This document shows, piece after piece, positions 49,489 to 58,013 of a stretch of DNA of 64,000 nucleotides. The notes under the pieces are model-generated. The model did not search any database. It was not told where the DNA came from and worked only from the letters and a program-made list of their open reading frames with translations. The DNA is from Nocardioidaceae bacterium (GTDB taxonomy: Bacteria > Actinomycetota > Actinomycetes > Propionibacteriales > Nocardioidaceae): the NCBI GenBank assembly GCA_009780515.1, contig WQZX01000006.1, positions 1 to 64,000 on the forward strand, given 5' to 3'. Both the position numbers and the translations under genes were made by a program. The stretch's first letter is position 1. Each line of letters starts with the position of its first letter.

Positions 49489-50196
49489 ATGCAGTGGGAC
49501 CCGGCCGCCGGAGCGGCGTGTGCCGTCGCGGGGGGCGTGCTCGGCCTGCTCGTGCCCCGGATCATCGCGGCGGTCCCGGAGCCCGAGCCCGACCCGGAGG
49601 AGAAGGCGGGGGACTTCCCCGACAAGATCCCGTACGCCGACCTGGCCCGTCGCCCGCGGCTCGGACCGTGGTGCGCCGTGGCCTGCGCGGTCGCCGGCGC
49701 ACTCATGGGCGTCGCGCTCGGGTGGTCCTGGGCGCTCGGGTGGCTGGTCTTCCTGCTGCCGGTCGGCGCCGCCCTGGCGGTGATCGACCTCTCGACGTGG
49801 TACCTCCCGACGCGCATCATCGCGCCCTCGTACGCGGTCGTGGCGGTGCTCGTCTGCGTGGCGGCCGGGGTGCTGCAGAACGTCCACGTGGTCGTCTACG
49901 CGGCGGTCGGCTTCCTCGGGCTGGGCGCCTACTACGGCCTGATGTGGCTGATCAGCCCGCGCATCATGGCCTTCGGCGACGTACGTCTCGGCGGCCTGCT
50001 CGGACTCGCTCTCGGCCCGTTCGGGCTCGTGACGGTGCTGGCGTCGGTGTTCCTGGCGGCCGTCGTCGGAGCGGTGGCCATCGTGCCGATGCGGCTGAGC
50101 GGGCACAGCATCGCCCGGCGGATGCCGTTCGGGCCGTTCCTCCTCATCGGGGCGGTGCTCGCCGTCGTGGTGGGCCAGGTCCTGGTCACTGGGTAG
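49489..50196 (+). CDS. Type IV prepilin peptidase, A24 family (235 aa)
   Basis: Polytopic membrane aspartic protease with the two catalytic Asp in AVIDLSTWYLP and AFGDVRLGGL (G-D/x-G context). It lacks the N-terminal methylase domain with Cys pairs of PilD, like the short actinobacterial form found beside aroE. It would process pilin-like signals of tad or type IV systems, none of which is in the window. The stop TAG is part of the next gene's -10 box. Confidence 0.85.
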   Translation: MQWDPAAGAACAVAGGVLGLLVPRIIAAVPEPEPDPEEKAGDFPDKIPYADLARRPRLGPWCAVACAVAGALMGVALGWSWALGWLVFLLPVGAALAVIDLSTWYLPTRIIAPSYAVVAVLVCVAAGVLQNVHVVVYAAVGFLGLGAYYGLMWLISPRIMAFGDVRLGGLLGLALGPFGLVTVLASVFLAAVVGAVAIVPMRLSGHSIARRMPFGPFLLIGAVLAVVVGQVLVTG

Positions 50197-50199
50197 CGT
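50194..50199 (+). promoter_or_regulatory. -10 box, leaderless oxidoreductase promoter
   Basis: TAGCGT overlaps the peptidase stop and ends 7 nt before ATG 50207. Confidence 0.5.
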
Positions 50200-50206
50200 C
50201 GGAGTC

Positions 50207-51226
50207 ATGCGCGCTGTCGTCTACTCCGAGACCGGTCCGTCCTCCGTCCTGCGGCTCGTCGACCGCGAGGTGCCCGAGCCGGGGCCGGGCGAGCTGCGGG
50301 TGCGCCTGGTGCGCGCCGGCGTGAACCCGACCGACTGGAAGTTCCGTGCCGGCGGCACCTACGCCGAGCTGCCGTACGACGAGATCACGCCCGGCCAGGA
50401 CGGCGCGGGTGTCGTCGAGGCGGTGGGCGAGGGTGTCCTGGGCTTCGCGGTCGAGGACCGCGTGTGGCTGATGCTGGCCCAGCACGGCCGGCCCTACGGC
50501 ACGGCCGCCGAGCAGGTCGTCGTACCTGCGGAGAACGCGGTGCACCTCCCCGTCGGCGCGTCGTACGAGCTCGGGGCCTCGCTGGGTGTGCCCGCGGTGA
50601 CGGCCCACCGGGCGCTGACCTCGGGCGACGTCACCCGGCTGGCGCCGGGTGCGCTGGACGGTCGCACGGTCCTGGTCCACGGCGGCGCGGGAGCCGTCGG
50701 CAACGCCGCGATCCAGCTGGCGCGGTGGGCGGGCGCGACGGTCCTCACCACGGTGAGCAGCGACGAGAAGGCCGCGCTCGCGATCGCCGCCGGTGCGCAC
50801 CAGACCGTCAACTACAAGGTCGGCGATCCCGCCGCCGAGATCGAGGCGCTCGCGCCGGACGGCGTCGACCTCGTCGTGGACGTCGCCCCCGCGGTCAACA
50901 ACGACCTCGATCGGCGGGTGCTGCGCGTGCACGGCACCGTCGCGATCTACGCCAACAACGGCGGCGACGAGCTGACCATGCCCGTGCGGGAGACCTTCTC
51001 CAAGAACCTCCGCTACCAGTTCGTGCTGCTGTACACGCTCGCCCCCGAGCTCCTGCGCGCCGCCGCGGAGGACATCACCGCCGCGATCGAGGTCGGTGCC
51101 CTGCGCGTGGGCGAGGATGCCGGCGTACCGCTGCACCACCACGCGCTGGACGACGCCGCCGCGGCCCACGACGCGGTCGAGCAGGGTGCCGTCGGCAAGG
51201 TCCTGCTCGACCTGGACCACGACTGA
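50207..51226 (+). CDS. Zinc-independent NADPH:quinone reductase-type MDR oxidoreductase (339 aa)
   Basis: MDR superfamily: N-terminal GroES-like domain ([27 protein letters not shown]) and a Rossmann domain with [22 protein letters not shown]. Catalytic-zinc Cys are absent, as in quinone oxidoreductase (QorA/zeta-crystallin). It reduces quinones or enones with NADPH; the true substrate is unknown. It is interposed in the aromatic biosynthesis region but has its own promoter. Confidence 0.85.
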   Translation: MRAVVYSETGPSSVLRLVDREVPEPGPGELRVRLVRAGVNPTDWKFRAGGTYAELPYDEITPGQDGAGVVEAVGEGVLGFAVEDRVWLMLAQHGRPYGTAAEQVVVPAENAVHLPVGASYELGASLGVPAVTAHRALTSGDVTRLAPGALDGRTVLVHGGAGAVGNAAIQLARWAGATVLTTVSSDEKAALAIAAGAHQTVNYKVGDPAAEIEALAPDGVDLVVDVAPAVNNDLDRRVLRVHGTVAIYANNGGDELTMPVRETFSKNLRYQFVLLYTLAPELLRAAAEDITAAIEVGALRVGEDAGVPLHHHALDDAAAAHDAVEQGAVGKVLLDLDHD

Positions 51227-51258
51227 GCCGTGCGCGTCGCCATGGGAGGATTGCGCCC

Positions 51259-52437
51259 ATGTTGCGCTGGCTGACCGCGGGGGAGTCGCACGGTCCCTCC
51301 CTGGTCGCGATCCTCGAGGGCATGCCCGCCCACGTCGAGGTCACGACCCATGACATCTCCGACTCGCTCGCCCGGCGCCGGCTCGGCTACGGCCGCGGCG
51401 CGCGGATGAAGTTCGAGCAGGACGAGGTCACGCTGGTCGGCGGGGTGCGGCACGGCCGGACGCAGGGCGGGCCGGTGGCGATCGAGATCGGCAACACCGA
51501 GTGGCCGCGCTGGGAGAAGGTCATGTCGGCCGACCCGGTCGACCCCGACGAGCTCGCGACGATGGCCCGCAACGCGCCGCTGACCCGGCCGCGCCCCGGC
51601 CACGCCGACTTCACCGGCATGCAGAAGTACGACTTCGACGACGCCCGTCCGCTCCTGGAGCGCGCGTCGGCCCGCGAGACCGCGGCGCGCGTCGCGCTCG
51701 GCCGCGTCGCCAGCAACTTCCTGGAGCAGGCCACCGGCGCCAGCATCGTCTCCCACGTGATCGAGCTCGGCGGCATCCGTACGCCGACCCGCGACCTGCC
51801 CACGCCCGACGACGTCGAGCGTCTCGACGCCGACCCGGTGCGCTGCCTCGACCCCGAAGGCAGCAGGCAGATGGTCGAGCGGATCGACCAGGCGCACAAG
51901 GACGGCGACACCCTCGGCGGCGTCGTGGAGGTGGTCGTCCACGGCCTGCCGCCGGGCCTGGGGTCGCACGTCCACTGGGACCGCCGCCTCGACTCGCGCC
52001 TCGCCGGCGCCCTGATGGGCATCCAGGCGATCAAGGGCGTCGAGCTCGGCGACGGCTTCGAGGTCGCCGCGACACCGGGCAGCCTGGCGCACGACGAGAT
52101 CGTCCCGACCGAGGACGGCGTGCGTCGTACCAGCGGTCGCAGCGGCGGCACCGAGGGCGGCATGTCGACCGGTGAGGTGCTGCGGGTGCGCGCGGCGATG
52201 AAGCCGATCGCGACCGTCCCGCGGGCGCTGCGCACCGTCGACGTCGCCACCGGCGAGGCCGCCGTCGCCCACCACCAGCGCTCCGACGTCTGTGCCGTCC
52301 CGGCCGCCGGCATCGTCGCCGAGGCGATGGTCGCCCTGGTGCTGGCTGACGCCGTGACCGAGAAGTTCGGCGGCGACTCGCTCGGCGAGACCGCCCGCAA
52401 CGTGCGGTCCTACCTCGACAACCTGCGCTACCGGTGA
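51259..52437 (+). CDS. aroC: Chorismate synthase (392 aa)
   Basis: FMN-dependent enzyme forming chorismate from EPSP. Signatures 1-3 are visible: [35 protein letters not shown] with [12 protein letters not shown], and [20 protein letters not shown] 51259 is preceded by GGGAGGA. It begins the aroC-aroK-aroB-aroQ run. Confidence 0.96.
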   Translation: MLRWLTAGESHGPSLVAILEGMPAHVEVTTHDISDSLARRRLGYGRGARMKFEQDEVTLVGGVRHGRTQGGPVAIEIGNTEWPRWEKVMSADPVDPDELATMARNAPLTRPRPGHADFTGMQKYDFDDARPLLERASARETAARVALGRVASNFLEQATGASIVSHVIELGGIRTPTRDLPTPDDVERLDADPVRCLDPEGSRQMVERIDQAHKDGDTLGGVVEVVVHGLPPGLGSHVHWDRRLDSRLAGALMGIQAIKGVELGDGFEVAATPGSLAHDEIVPTEDGVRRTSGRSGGTEGGMSTGEVLRVRAAMKPIATVPRALRTVDVATGEAAVAHHQRSDVCAVPAAGIVAEAMVALVLADAVTEKFGGDSLGETARNVRSYLDNLRYR

Positions 52438-52455
52438 TCGGGCGGTGACCCGCCG

Positions 52456-52977
52456 GTGACCGGCCCGAAGGTCGTCCTCGTCGGCCCGATGGGGGCCGGC
52501 AAGTCCACCGTCGCGGCCATCCTGGCCGACCGGTGGGGGCTGCCGGCCCGCGACACGGACACCGACGTCGAGGTGGCCCAGCGACGCTCGATCCAGGAGA
52601 TCTTCGTCGACGACGGCGAGGCGGCCTTCCGAGCGCTCGAGCGTGCGGCCGTGGCCGACGCGCTCGCCGAGCACGACGGCGTGCTGAGCCTGGGTGGTGG
52701 CGCGGTCCTCGCGCCGGAGACGCGCCAGCTGCTGGCCGGCCACACGGTGGTCTTCCTCAGGGTCGGGCTGGCCAACGCGGTGAAGCGGGTCGGCCTCGGC
52801 GAGAGCCGTCCGGTGCTCAACCAGGCGATCGGCGGCGTACGCACCCGGGTCAAGGCGCTGCTCGACGAGCGCACCCCGATCTACGAGTCGGTCGCCTCGA
52901 TCTCGGTCGACACCGACGGCCGATCGCCGGAGGACGTGGCCGCCGAGATCGCCGAGCGGATCGGCGAGCTCGCCTGA
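52456..52977 (+). CDS. aroK: Shikimate kinase (173 aa)
   Basis: P-loop kinase that phosphorylates shikimate at O3. Walker A LVGPMGAGKSTVA, the substrate-binding DTDTDVE and SLGGGAVL, and the lid arginine region (GESRPVLN) are all seen. Length is normal. GTG start; 18 nt after aroC. It is followed by a 284-nt repeat-bearing gap before aroB. Confidence 0.93.
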   Translation: MTGPKVVLVGPMGAGKSTVAAILADRWGLPARDTDTDVEVAQRRSIQEIFVDDGEAAFRALERAAVADALAEHDGVLSLGGGAVLAPETRQLLAGHTVVFLRVGLANAVKRVGLGESRPVLNQAIGGVRTRVKALLDERTPIYESVASISVDTDGRSPEDVAAEIAERIGELA

Positions 52978-53006
52978 CGGGTGGGCGGTGCCCCGGCCCT
53001 GGTGGT

Positions 53007-53128
53007 GGGTCGTGTGCCTGACACATCGGGATTCGGGGGTGTGGGGCACACGACCCCCGCCAGCCCGGGCGTGGTGGTGGGTCGTGTGCCCCACACATCG
53101 CCCAGACGATGCATGAGGCACACGACCC
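53007..53128. repeat. Two direct copies of an inverted-repeat element between aroK and aroB
   Basis: GGGTCGTGTGCC pairs with GGCACACGACCC at 53007-53056 and again at 53079-53128. Each hairpin unit is 50 nt and the two are 72 nt apart. The left arms carry the same extension GGTGGT and are followed by ACACATCG in both copies; the loops differ. The rest of the 284-nt gap shows nothing else. Confidence 0.85.
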
Positions 53129-53249
53129 GGCCCCGCCCGCCGCCCGCGCCCGGCCCGCCTCGCTCCAGCCGCGCGATGCCGAGCACACGAGCCGCCGCGT
53201 GCACGACGCGGCCTCGGGCCCGCTCCGGAGCCGCATCGGCGCGCACCAC

Positions 53250-53255
53250 TAGGCT
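53250..53255 (+). promoter_or_regulatory. -10 box, leaderless aroB promoter
   Basis: TAGGCT ends 6 nt before ATG 53262, so aroB is separately transcribed from aroCK. Confidence 0.55.
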
Positions 53256-53261
53256 CGCCGC

Positions 53262-54377
53262 ATGGATCCTGCCGACTCGACCGTCCTGCACGTCGGCGGC
53301 GCGAGCCCGTACGACGTGGTCGTCGGCCGTGGCCTCGCCGCACGCCTCCCCGGGCTGCTGGGCGACGAGGTCCAGCGGGTCGCCTTCCTGTACGCCGCCG
53401 AGCTGGCCGAGCTGGCCCAGCCGGTGCTCGACGTGCTGCGCCCGGCGTACGACGTGCTGGCGCTGGGGCTGCCGAGCGGCGAGCAGGCGAAGTCGGCCGA
53501 GGTCGTCGCGCAGTGCTGGGACGCGTTGGGGGAGTCGGGCCTCACCCGCTCCGACGCCGTGGTGACCTTCGGTGGTGGAGCGACCACCGATGTGGGCGGC
53601 TTCGTGGCGGCGACCTGGCTGCGCGGGGTGCGGGTCGTGCACGTGCCGACCACGCTGCTGGCGATGGTCGACGCGGCGGTGGGCGGCAAGACCGGCATCA
53701 ACACGGGTGCCGGCAAGAACCTGGTCGGCTCGTTCCACGAGCCGGCCGGTGTGCTGGTCGACCTCGACACCCTGCTCACGCTGCCGCGCGAGGAGCTCGT
53801 GGCCGGCATGGGCGAGGTCGTCAAGTGCGGCTTCATCTCCGATCCGGAGATCCTCGACCTCGTCGAGAAGGACCCTGCCGCGGCGACGGATCCCACCGGC
53901 CCGGTGCTGCCCGAGCTCGTACGACGCGCCATCCGGGTCAAGGTCGACGTCGTGGTCGCCGACCTCAAGGAGACCGCCGGCACCGACAGCGGGGGCGGCC
54001 ACCCGGGCCGCGAGGTGCTCAACTACGGCCACACCATGGGCCACGCGATCGAGCGCGCCGAGGGCTACACGATGCGCCACGGCGAGGCGGTCGCGATCGG
54101 CTGCTGCTACGTCGCCGAGCTGGCTCGTCGTACCGGCCACATCGACGACGCGCTCGCCGCCCGGCACCGGGCCGCGTTCGAGAGCGTGGGGCTGCCGACG
54201 ACGTACTCCGGCGCGGACTTCGAGGATCTCCTCGCCGCGATGCGCGTCGACAAGAAGTCCCGTGGCAACACGCTGCGCTTCGTCGTGCTCGACGAGCTGG
54301 CGAGACCGGTCGTGCTCAGCGGTCCGGCCGAGGACGACCTGCGCGCGGCGTACGACGTGATGGGAGGCGCGCGATGA
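53262..54377 (+). CDS. aroB: 3-Dehydroquinate synthase (371 aa)
   Basis: NAD- and metal-dependent enzyme converting DAHP to dehydroquinate. Cofactor motifs GGGATTDVGGFVAATW and AAVGGKTGIN are intact. The metal ligands lie in GMGEVVKCGFI (Glu) and NYGHTMGHAIE / RHGEAVAIG (His). Length is normal. It is coupled to aroQ by ATGA. Confidence 0.95.
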   Translation: MDPADSTVLHVGGASPYDVVVGRGLAARLPGLLGDEVQRVAFLYAAELAELAQPVLDVLRPAYDVLALGLPSGEQAKSAEVVAQCWDALGESGLTRSDAVVTFGGGATTDVGGFVAATWLRGVRVVHVPTTLLAMVDAAVGGKTGINTGAGKNLVGSFHEPAGVLVDLDTLLTLPREELVAGMGEVVKCGFISDPEILDLVEKDPAAATDPTGPVLPELVRRAIRVKVDVVVADLKETAGTDSGGGHPGREVLNYGHTMGHAIERAEGYTMRHGEAVAIGCCYVAELARRTGHIDDALAARHRAAFESVGLPTTYSGADFEDLLAAMRVDKKSRGNTLRFVVLDELARPVVLSGPAEDDLRAAYDVMGGAR

Positions 54378-54808
54378 CGAGGACGGTGTGGGTGCTCAAC
54401 GGCCCGAACCTCGGCCGTCTCGGCCGCCGTCAGGCGGAGATCTACGGCGCGACGACGTACGCCGAGCTGGCACATCTCTGCGTCGAGTGGGGGAGCGAGC
54501 TCGGGCTCGAGGTGGAGGTGCGCCACACAAACCACGAGGGCGACCTCATCGACTGGCTGAACCAGGCCGCCGACGACGAGATCCCGGTGGTGCTCAACGC
54601 CGCCGCGTGGACCCACTACTCCCTCGCCCTGTACGACGCCTGCGCCCAGCTCACCGCGCCGCTGGTCGAGGTCCACATCTCCGAGCCCAAGCAGCGGCCC
54701 GAGGAGTTCCGCCACACGTCGTACGTCGAGCCGCACGCCGTCGCCACGATCAGCGGGCAGGGCATCGACGGCTACCGGCAGGCGCTGGAGCTCATCGCCC
54801 GTCGCTGA
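54374..54808 (+). CDS. aroQ: Type II 3-dehydroquinate dehydratase (144 aa)
   Basis: Small dodecameric dehydratase that converts dehydroquinate to dehydroshikimate. NGPNLGRLG near the start, the catalytic Tyr in EIYGATTYAEL, His in VEVHISEP and the FRHTSYV loop are present. It is cotranslated with aroB. Xaa-Pro peptidase (pepQ), which follows aroQ in mycobacteria, is missing here. Confidence 0.95.
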   Translation: MTRTVWVLNGPNLGRLGRRQAEIYGATTYAELAHLCVEWGSELGLEVEVRHTNHEGDLIDWLNQAADDEIPVVLNAAAWTHYSLALYDACAQLTAPLVEVHISEPKQRPEEFRHTSYVEPHAVATISGQGIDGYRQALELIARR

Positions 54809-54940
54809 TCGGACCTGATCGGGTCGGTCGGGCCAGTGGTGCGGGCCGTCCACGTGCGGTCCGTCGTCGCGGCAAGGCCCCCGCGGGGAGGCGGCCCGGG
54901 CAGCATCGCCCGTGCCGGGCGGCATCGCCCAGACCCGACG

Positions 54941-55510
54941 TCAGGCGAGCGTGAAGGTCGGGCGCGGCTCCGCCGTACGACGCAGCCGGGTCAGCCCGCG
55001 ATGGCGCGCGACCCGCACGGCGGTGACGCTCATCCCGAGCGCCGTGGCGGTCTGGGCCGCGTCCAGGCCGGCCACCTCCATCGCGGCGAGCACGTCCGCC
55101 TCGCGCGGGGACAGGCTGGCGAGCTGGCGGCGTACCCAGTCGGTCGCCGCGACCTCGTCGGCGACACCGGCGACCACGCCCCACGTCTCGGGCGCCACGG
55201 AGGTGTCGGTGGGATCGGTGCCGCGGCGGGCGCTGCGCCTGCGCGCGTTGAGGGTGAGGTTGCGGGCGATGCCGAAGGGCCAGCCGGCGAACGCGTCGCC
55301 GTCGCCGGAGAAGTCGGCGATCGACTGCGCGGCGACCAGCCACGCCTCCGCGACGATGTCCTCGGCGGCGACGGCGACGTCCCCGCTGGGGCGTGACCGC
55401 AGCCAGACGAGCAGCCGCCCGGTGACGGCCTCGTAGAGGTCGCTCCAGGCGGCGGGGTCACCCCGGCGGGCGCGCTCTACCGGGTCGTCCGGATCGGTGG
55501 TCGTCGTCAC
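54941..55510 (-). CDS. ECF-type RNA polymerase sigma factor (189 aa)
   Basis: Region 2 covers AWSDLYEAVTGRLLVWLRS through EDIVAEAWLVAAQSI and FAGWPFGIARNLTLNARRR. Region 4 has LASLSPREADVLAAMEV and the helix-turn-helix AQTATALGMSVTAVRVARHRGL. GTG 55510 overlaps the stop of the upstream membrane gene, so it is last in a three-gene unit, the reverse of the common sigma-then-anti-sigma order. The target promoter is unknown. The 132-nt gap to aroQ has no clear hairpin. Confidence 0.85.
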   Translation of the reverse strand: MTTTTDPDDPVERARRGDPAAWSDLYEAVTGRLLVWLRSRPSGDVAVAAEDIVAEAWLVAAQSIADFSGDGDAFAGWPFGIARNLTLNARRRSARRGTDPTDTSVAPETWGVVAGVADEVAATDWVRRQLASLSPREADVLAAMEVAGLDAAQTATALGMSVTAVRVARHRGLTRLRRTAEPRPTFTLA

Positions 55511-56103
55511 TGGCCGTCCTGGCCCGAGCCGTTCCTGTTCTCGCCCTGGTTGCCCTGGCCTCCCTGGCCGTCCTGGCCGCCGCCCTGGCCGTCCTGGTTG
55601 CCTTGGGTCGACCCGCCGCCGGTGCCGCTTCGGCCCGGACCGCCCGAGTCGGCGTGGCCTCCCTGCGTCGTGGGCTGGTGGCCGCTGTCGTGCCGCGGAG
55701 TCCCGGCCGTCGACGTGGGAGGCGGGGCGGTCCAGCGGCCGCCCGGGGCGACGTAGGCCGGCGTGCCGGCGGTGCGCGACGAGCTGCCGGTAGGCACCGA
55801 GCGGGCGTGGTGCGGCGCAGCCGGCGTACTGGGCGGCGTGGACGGTGCGTCCGAGGTCGACACAGACGTGGCCGGTGCCGGAGCGTGGCCGCCGTGCGAG
55901 CCGCCGAGGAAGGCCGCCGTCGCCGCACCCGCGCCGGTCACCACGACTACCGCCGCGGCCGTGGCAACCGTGGCCAGCCAGCGTGGTCGCACGAGGGCCG
56001 CCGGGTTCGACTGCAGCGCGAGCGCGCCGAGGCGCTCGGCGAAGACCGGATCGGCCGGTGTCGCCGGGATGGGGACCGAGAGGTCGGGTGCGGGCTGCTG
56101 CAT
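55507..56103 (-). CDS. Single-pass membrane protein with Gly/Gln/Asp-rich outer tail (198 aa)
   Basis: A ~45-residue cytoplasmic segment (PVFAERLGALALQSNPAALVRPRW) precedes one helix (LATVATAAAVVVVTGAGAATAAFLGG). A long Pro/Ser/Thr then Gly/Gln/Asn/Asp-rich extracytoplasmic tail ends in (G)QDGQGGQGNQG-type repeats. Overlap with the sigma gene suggests an anti-sigma-like partner, but no zinc HxxxCxxC motif is present, so this is only inference. Confidence 0.6.
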   Translation of the reverse strand: MQQPAPDLSVPIPATPADPVFAERLGALALQSNPAALVRPRWLATVATAAAVVVVTGAGAATAAFLGGSHGGHAPAPATSVSTSDAPSTPPSTPAAPHHARSVPTGSSSRTAGTPAYVAPGGRWTAPPPTSTAGTPRHDSGHQPTTQGGHADSGGPGRSGTGGGSTQGNQDGQGGGQDGQGGQGNQGENRNGSGQDGQ

Positions 56104-56168
56104 CGTGTTCCTGCCGTGGGAAGCGCGGCCCGCCCAGACTAGTCCGGGCGGGCCGACCCCCAGTCCTG

Positions 56169-56765
56169 TCAGTTCTGGCTGTTGCCGTCGCCGGAGCCCG
56201 AGCCGCTCTGGCTGTTGCCGTCGCCCGAGCCCGAGCCGCCCTGGCTGTCGTCGTCGCCGGAGCCCGAGCCGCCCTGGCTGTCGTCGTCGCCCGAGCCCGA
56301 GCCGCCCTGGCTGTCGCCGTCCTGGCTGTCGCCGGAGCCGGAGGGGTGCTGGGTGGTGTGGTGCGGGGCCTGGTGGTGCGCGGCAGGGGCAGGCGCGGAG
56401 CCGCCTTGGTCGTTGCCGTCCTCACCCTGGTCGTCGGACCCGGCGCCCGTGCCCTGGTCGTTGTTGCCGTCGGCGCCCGGGGCGGTGCTGGGGTCAGGGT
56501 TGTCGCCCTCGGTGTCCTGCGGCGCGGGGTTGTCGCCCTCGGTGTCCTCCGGCGCGGGGGTGTCCCCCTCGGTGTCAGCAGGGCCGTTGCCCTGGTCGTC
56601 TCCCGGCGCTGCGGTGGGTGTGGTGGTGGCGGTGGGGACCGTGGTGCTCGGGGCCGGCTGGCGCGACGGGGTGGCGGCCTGGACCGCGTACGCGCCGCCG
56701 AGAGTGCCGATGAGGATCGCGGTCGTGCCGGCGGCGACCTGGAAGGCGGAGAGCTTGCGCATCAT
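56169..56765 (-). CDS. Secreted low-complexity repeat protein (198 aa)
   Basis: A signal-like N-terminus (AAGTTAILIGTLGGAYAVQA) leads a disordered acidic chain with two repeat families: three copies of about ten residues around DTEGDNPAPQ, and about five copies of an 11-residue GSGSGDDDSQG unit at the C-terminus. No Cys and no folded domain are visible. It is probably an exported or surface-tethered polymer-like protein, first gene of the sigma cassette. Function unknown. Confidence 0.6.
   Translation of the reverse strand: MMRKLSAFQVAAGTTAILIGTLGGAYAVQAATPSRQPAPSTTVPTATTTPTAAPGDDQGNGPADTEGDTPAPEDTEGDNPAPQDTEGDNPDPSTAPGADGNNDQGTGAGSDDQGEDGNDQGGSAPAPAAHHQAPHHTTQHPSGSGDSQDGDSQGGSGSGDDDSQGGSGSGDDDSQGGSGSGDGNSQSGSGSGDGNSQN
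56171..56322 (-). repeat. 33-bp tandem repeat in the secreted-protein gene
   Basis: Full units start at 56191, 56224, 56257 and 56290 with a partial one before them. Each encodes GSGSGD(D/G)(D/N)SQ(G/S), and variation is mostly synonymous or D/N. Confidence 0.85.
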
Positions 56766-56898
56766 GACTCCTGAGACAGTCGTGAGTGGAGTTGGACGGA
56801 TTGCGGCGGACGGCTCGTCGGGCTGCCTGCCTCATGAGCCACATGTCGCCTGCGGCGCCGGGCATTACATCGGTTTCAGAACTTCGGTCACGGCCGTC

Positions 56899-56904
56899 TA
56901 GACT
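56899..56904 (+). promoter_or_regulatory. -10 box of efp
   Basis: TAGACT with a possible TTCAGA -35 at 18-nt spacing. The gene start is 115 nt further, leaving a long leader within the divergent 254-nt gap. Confidence 0.45.
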
Positions 56905-57019
56905 CGGTCGCCGCCCGGTACGCCGGGCGGACCGATCACGCGCGGGCGCACCCGCGACGTACTTCTTCATACTTCGCCGGCAACCTTCCGGCACGCGAGC
57001 GATAGGGCGAGACACGAGC

Positions 57020-57586
57020 ATGGCAACCACGAACGACCTGAAGAACGGCTTGGTGCTCAACCTGGAGGGCCAGCTCTGGCAGGTGGTGGAGTTCCAGCAC
57101 GTCAAGCCCGGCAAGGGTCCTGCGTTCGTGCGCACCAAGCTCAAGAACGTCGAGTCGGGCAAGAACGTCGACAAGACCTTCAACGCCGGCACCAAGGTCG
57201 AGACCGCGACCGTCGACAAGCGCACGATGCAGTACCTCTACAACGACGGCTCCAACTACGTCTTCATGGACGTGCAGACCTACGACCAGATCGAGGTCGC
57301 CCCCGAGCTCGTCGGCGACGCCGCGAACTTCATGCTCGAGAACACCGAGGTCATCATCGCGACCAACGAGGGTCGCGTGCTCTTCATCGAGCTGCCCGCG
57401 TCGGTCGAGCTGACCATCACCTACACCGAGCCGGGCGTGATGGGCGACTCCGCGACGGGTCGCACCAAGCCGGCGACGCTCGAGACCGGTGCCGAGATCC
57501 AGGTCCCGCTGTTCATCGAGAACGGCGAGAAGATCAAGGTCGACACCCGCGAGGGCGGCTCCTACCTGAGCCGAGTCAAGGGCTGA
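57020..57586 (+). CDS. efp: Elongation factor P (188 aa)
   Basis: Three-domain translation factor that rescues ribosomes stalled at polyproline. The tip loop reads [14 protein letters not shown]; the PGKGP loop is the actinobacterial type reported to work without lysine modification. Domains II and III end in the usual [23 protein letters not shown] 57020 is the family start. nusB starts inside the stop (TGATG). Confidence 0.96.
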   Translation: MATTNDLKNGLVLNLEGQLWQVVEFQHVKPGKGPAFVRTKLKNVESGKNVDKTFNAGTKVETATVDKRTMQYLYNDGSNYVFMDVQTYDQIEVAPELVGDAANFMLENTEVIIATNEGRVLFIELPASVELTITYTEPGVMGDSATGRTKPATLETGAEIQVPLFIENGEKIKVDTREGGSYLSRVKG

Positions 57587-57990
57587 TGGCTGCTCGTTCC
57601 AAGGCCCGTCGGCGCGCGCTCGACGTCCTCTACTCCGCCGACCTGCGCGGTGAGACGGGCGTCGAGGCGCTCGCCCGGGTCTCCACCGAGGGCGAGGCGC
57701 CGTCCAACCCCTACACCGAGGTGCTGGTGCGGGGCGTGAGCGAGCACGTCGCCGGCATCGACGAGATGCTCGAGCAGTACTCCCAGGGCTGGACCCTCGC
57801 GCGGATGCCCGCCGTCGACCGCAACGTGCTGCGCATCGGCGCCTTCGAGGTCATGTACGCCGACGACGTGCCCGACCCGGTCGCGGTCAGCGAGGCGTTG
57901 GCGCTCGTGCAGGAGCTCTCGACCGACGAGTCGCCGGCGTTCGTCAACGGTGTCCTCGGCGCGATCGTCCGGAGCAAGCAGACCGCTTGA
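57586..57990 (+). CDS. nusB: Transcription antitermination factor NusB (134 aa)
   Basis: Small all-helical RNA-binding factor for rRNA antitermination. KARRRALDVLYSADLRG at the start and MPAVDRNVLRIGAFEVMY, PVAVSEALALVQELS and FVNGVLGAI are typical. It is coupled to efp, the standard efp-nusB pair. Confidence 0.95.
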   Translation: MAARSKARRRALDVLYSADLRGETGVEALARVSTEGEAPSNPYTEVLVRGVSEHVAGIDEMLEQYSQGWTLARMPAVDRNVLRIGAFEVMYADDVPDPVAVSEALALVQELSTDESPAFVNGVLGAIVRSKQTA

Positions 57991-58001
57991 CGCCATCGGC
58001 G

Positions 58002-58007
58002 TAGGGT
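58002..58007 (+). promoter_or_regulatory. -10 box, leaderless flavoprotein promoter
   Basis: TAGGGT ends 6 nt before ATG 58014. Confidence 0.5.
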
Positions 58008-58013
58008 CGGTGC

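Noticed and set aside
49489-50196. Link between the prepilin peptidase and the SipW-type export cluster
   Set aside because: The A24 peptidase recognises a different signal class and sits in the conserved aroE neighbourhood more than 30 kb away.
56169-56765. Collagen- or elastin-like domain in the secreted repeat protein
   Set aside because: Repeats lack the G-x-P periodicity; they are acidic Gly/Ser runs best called disordered.
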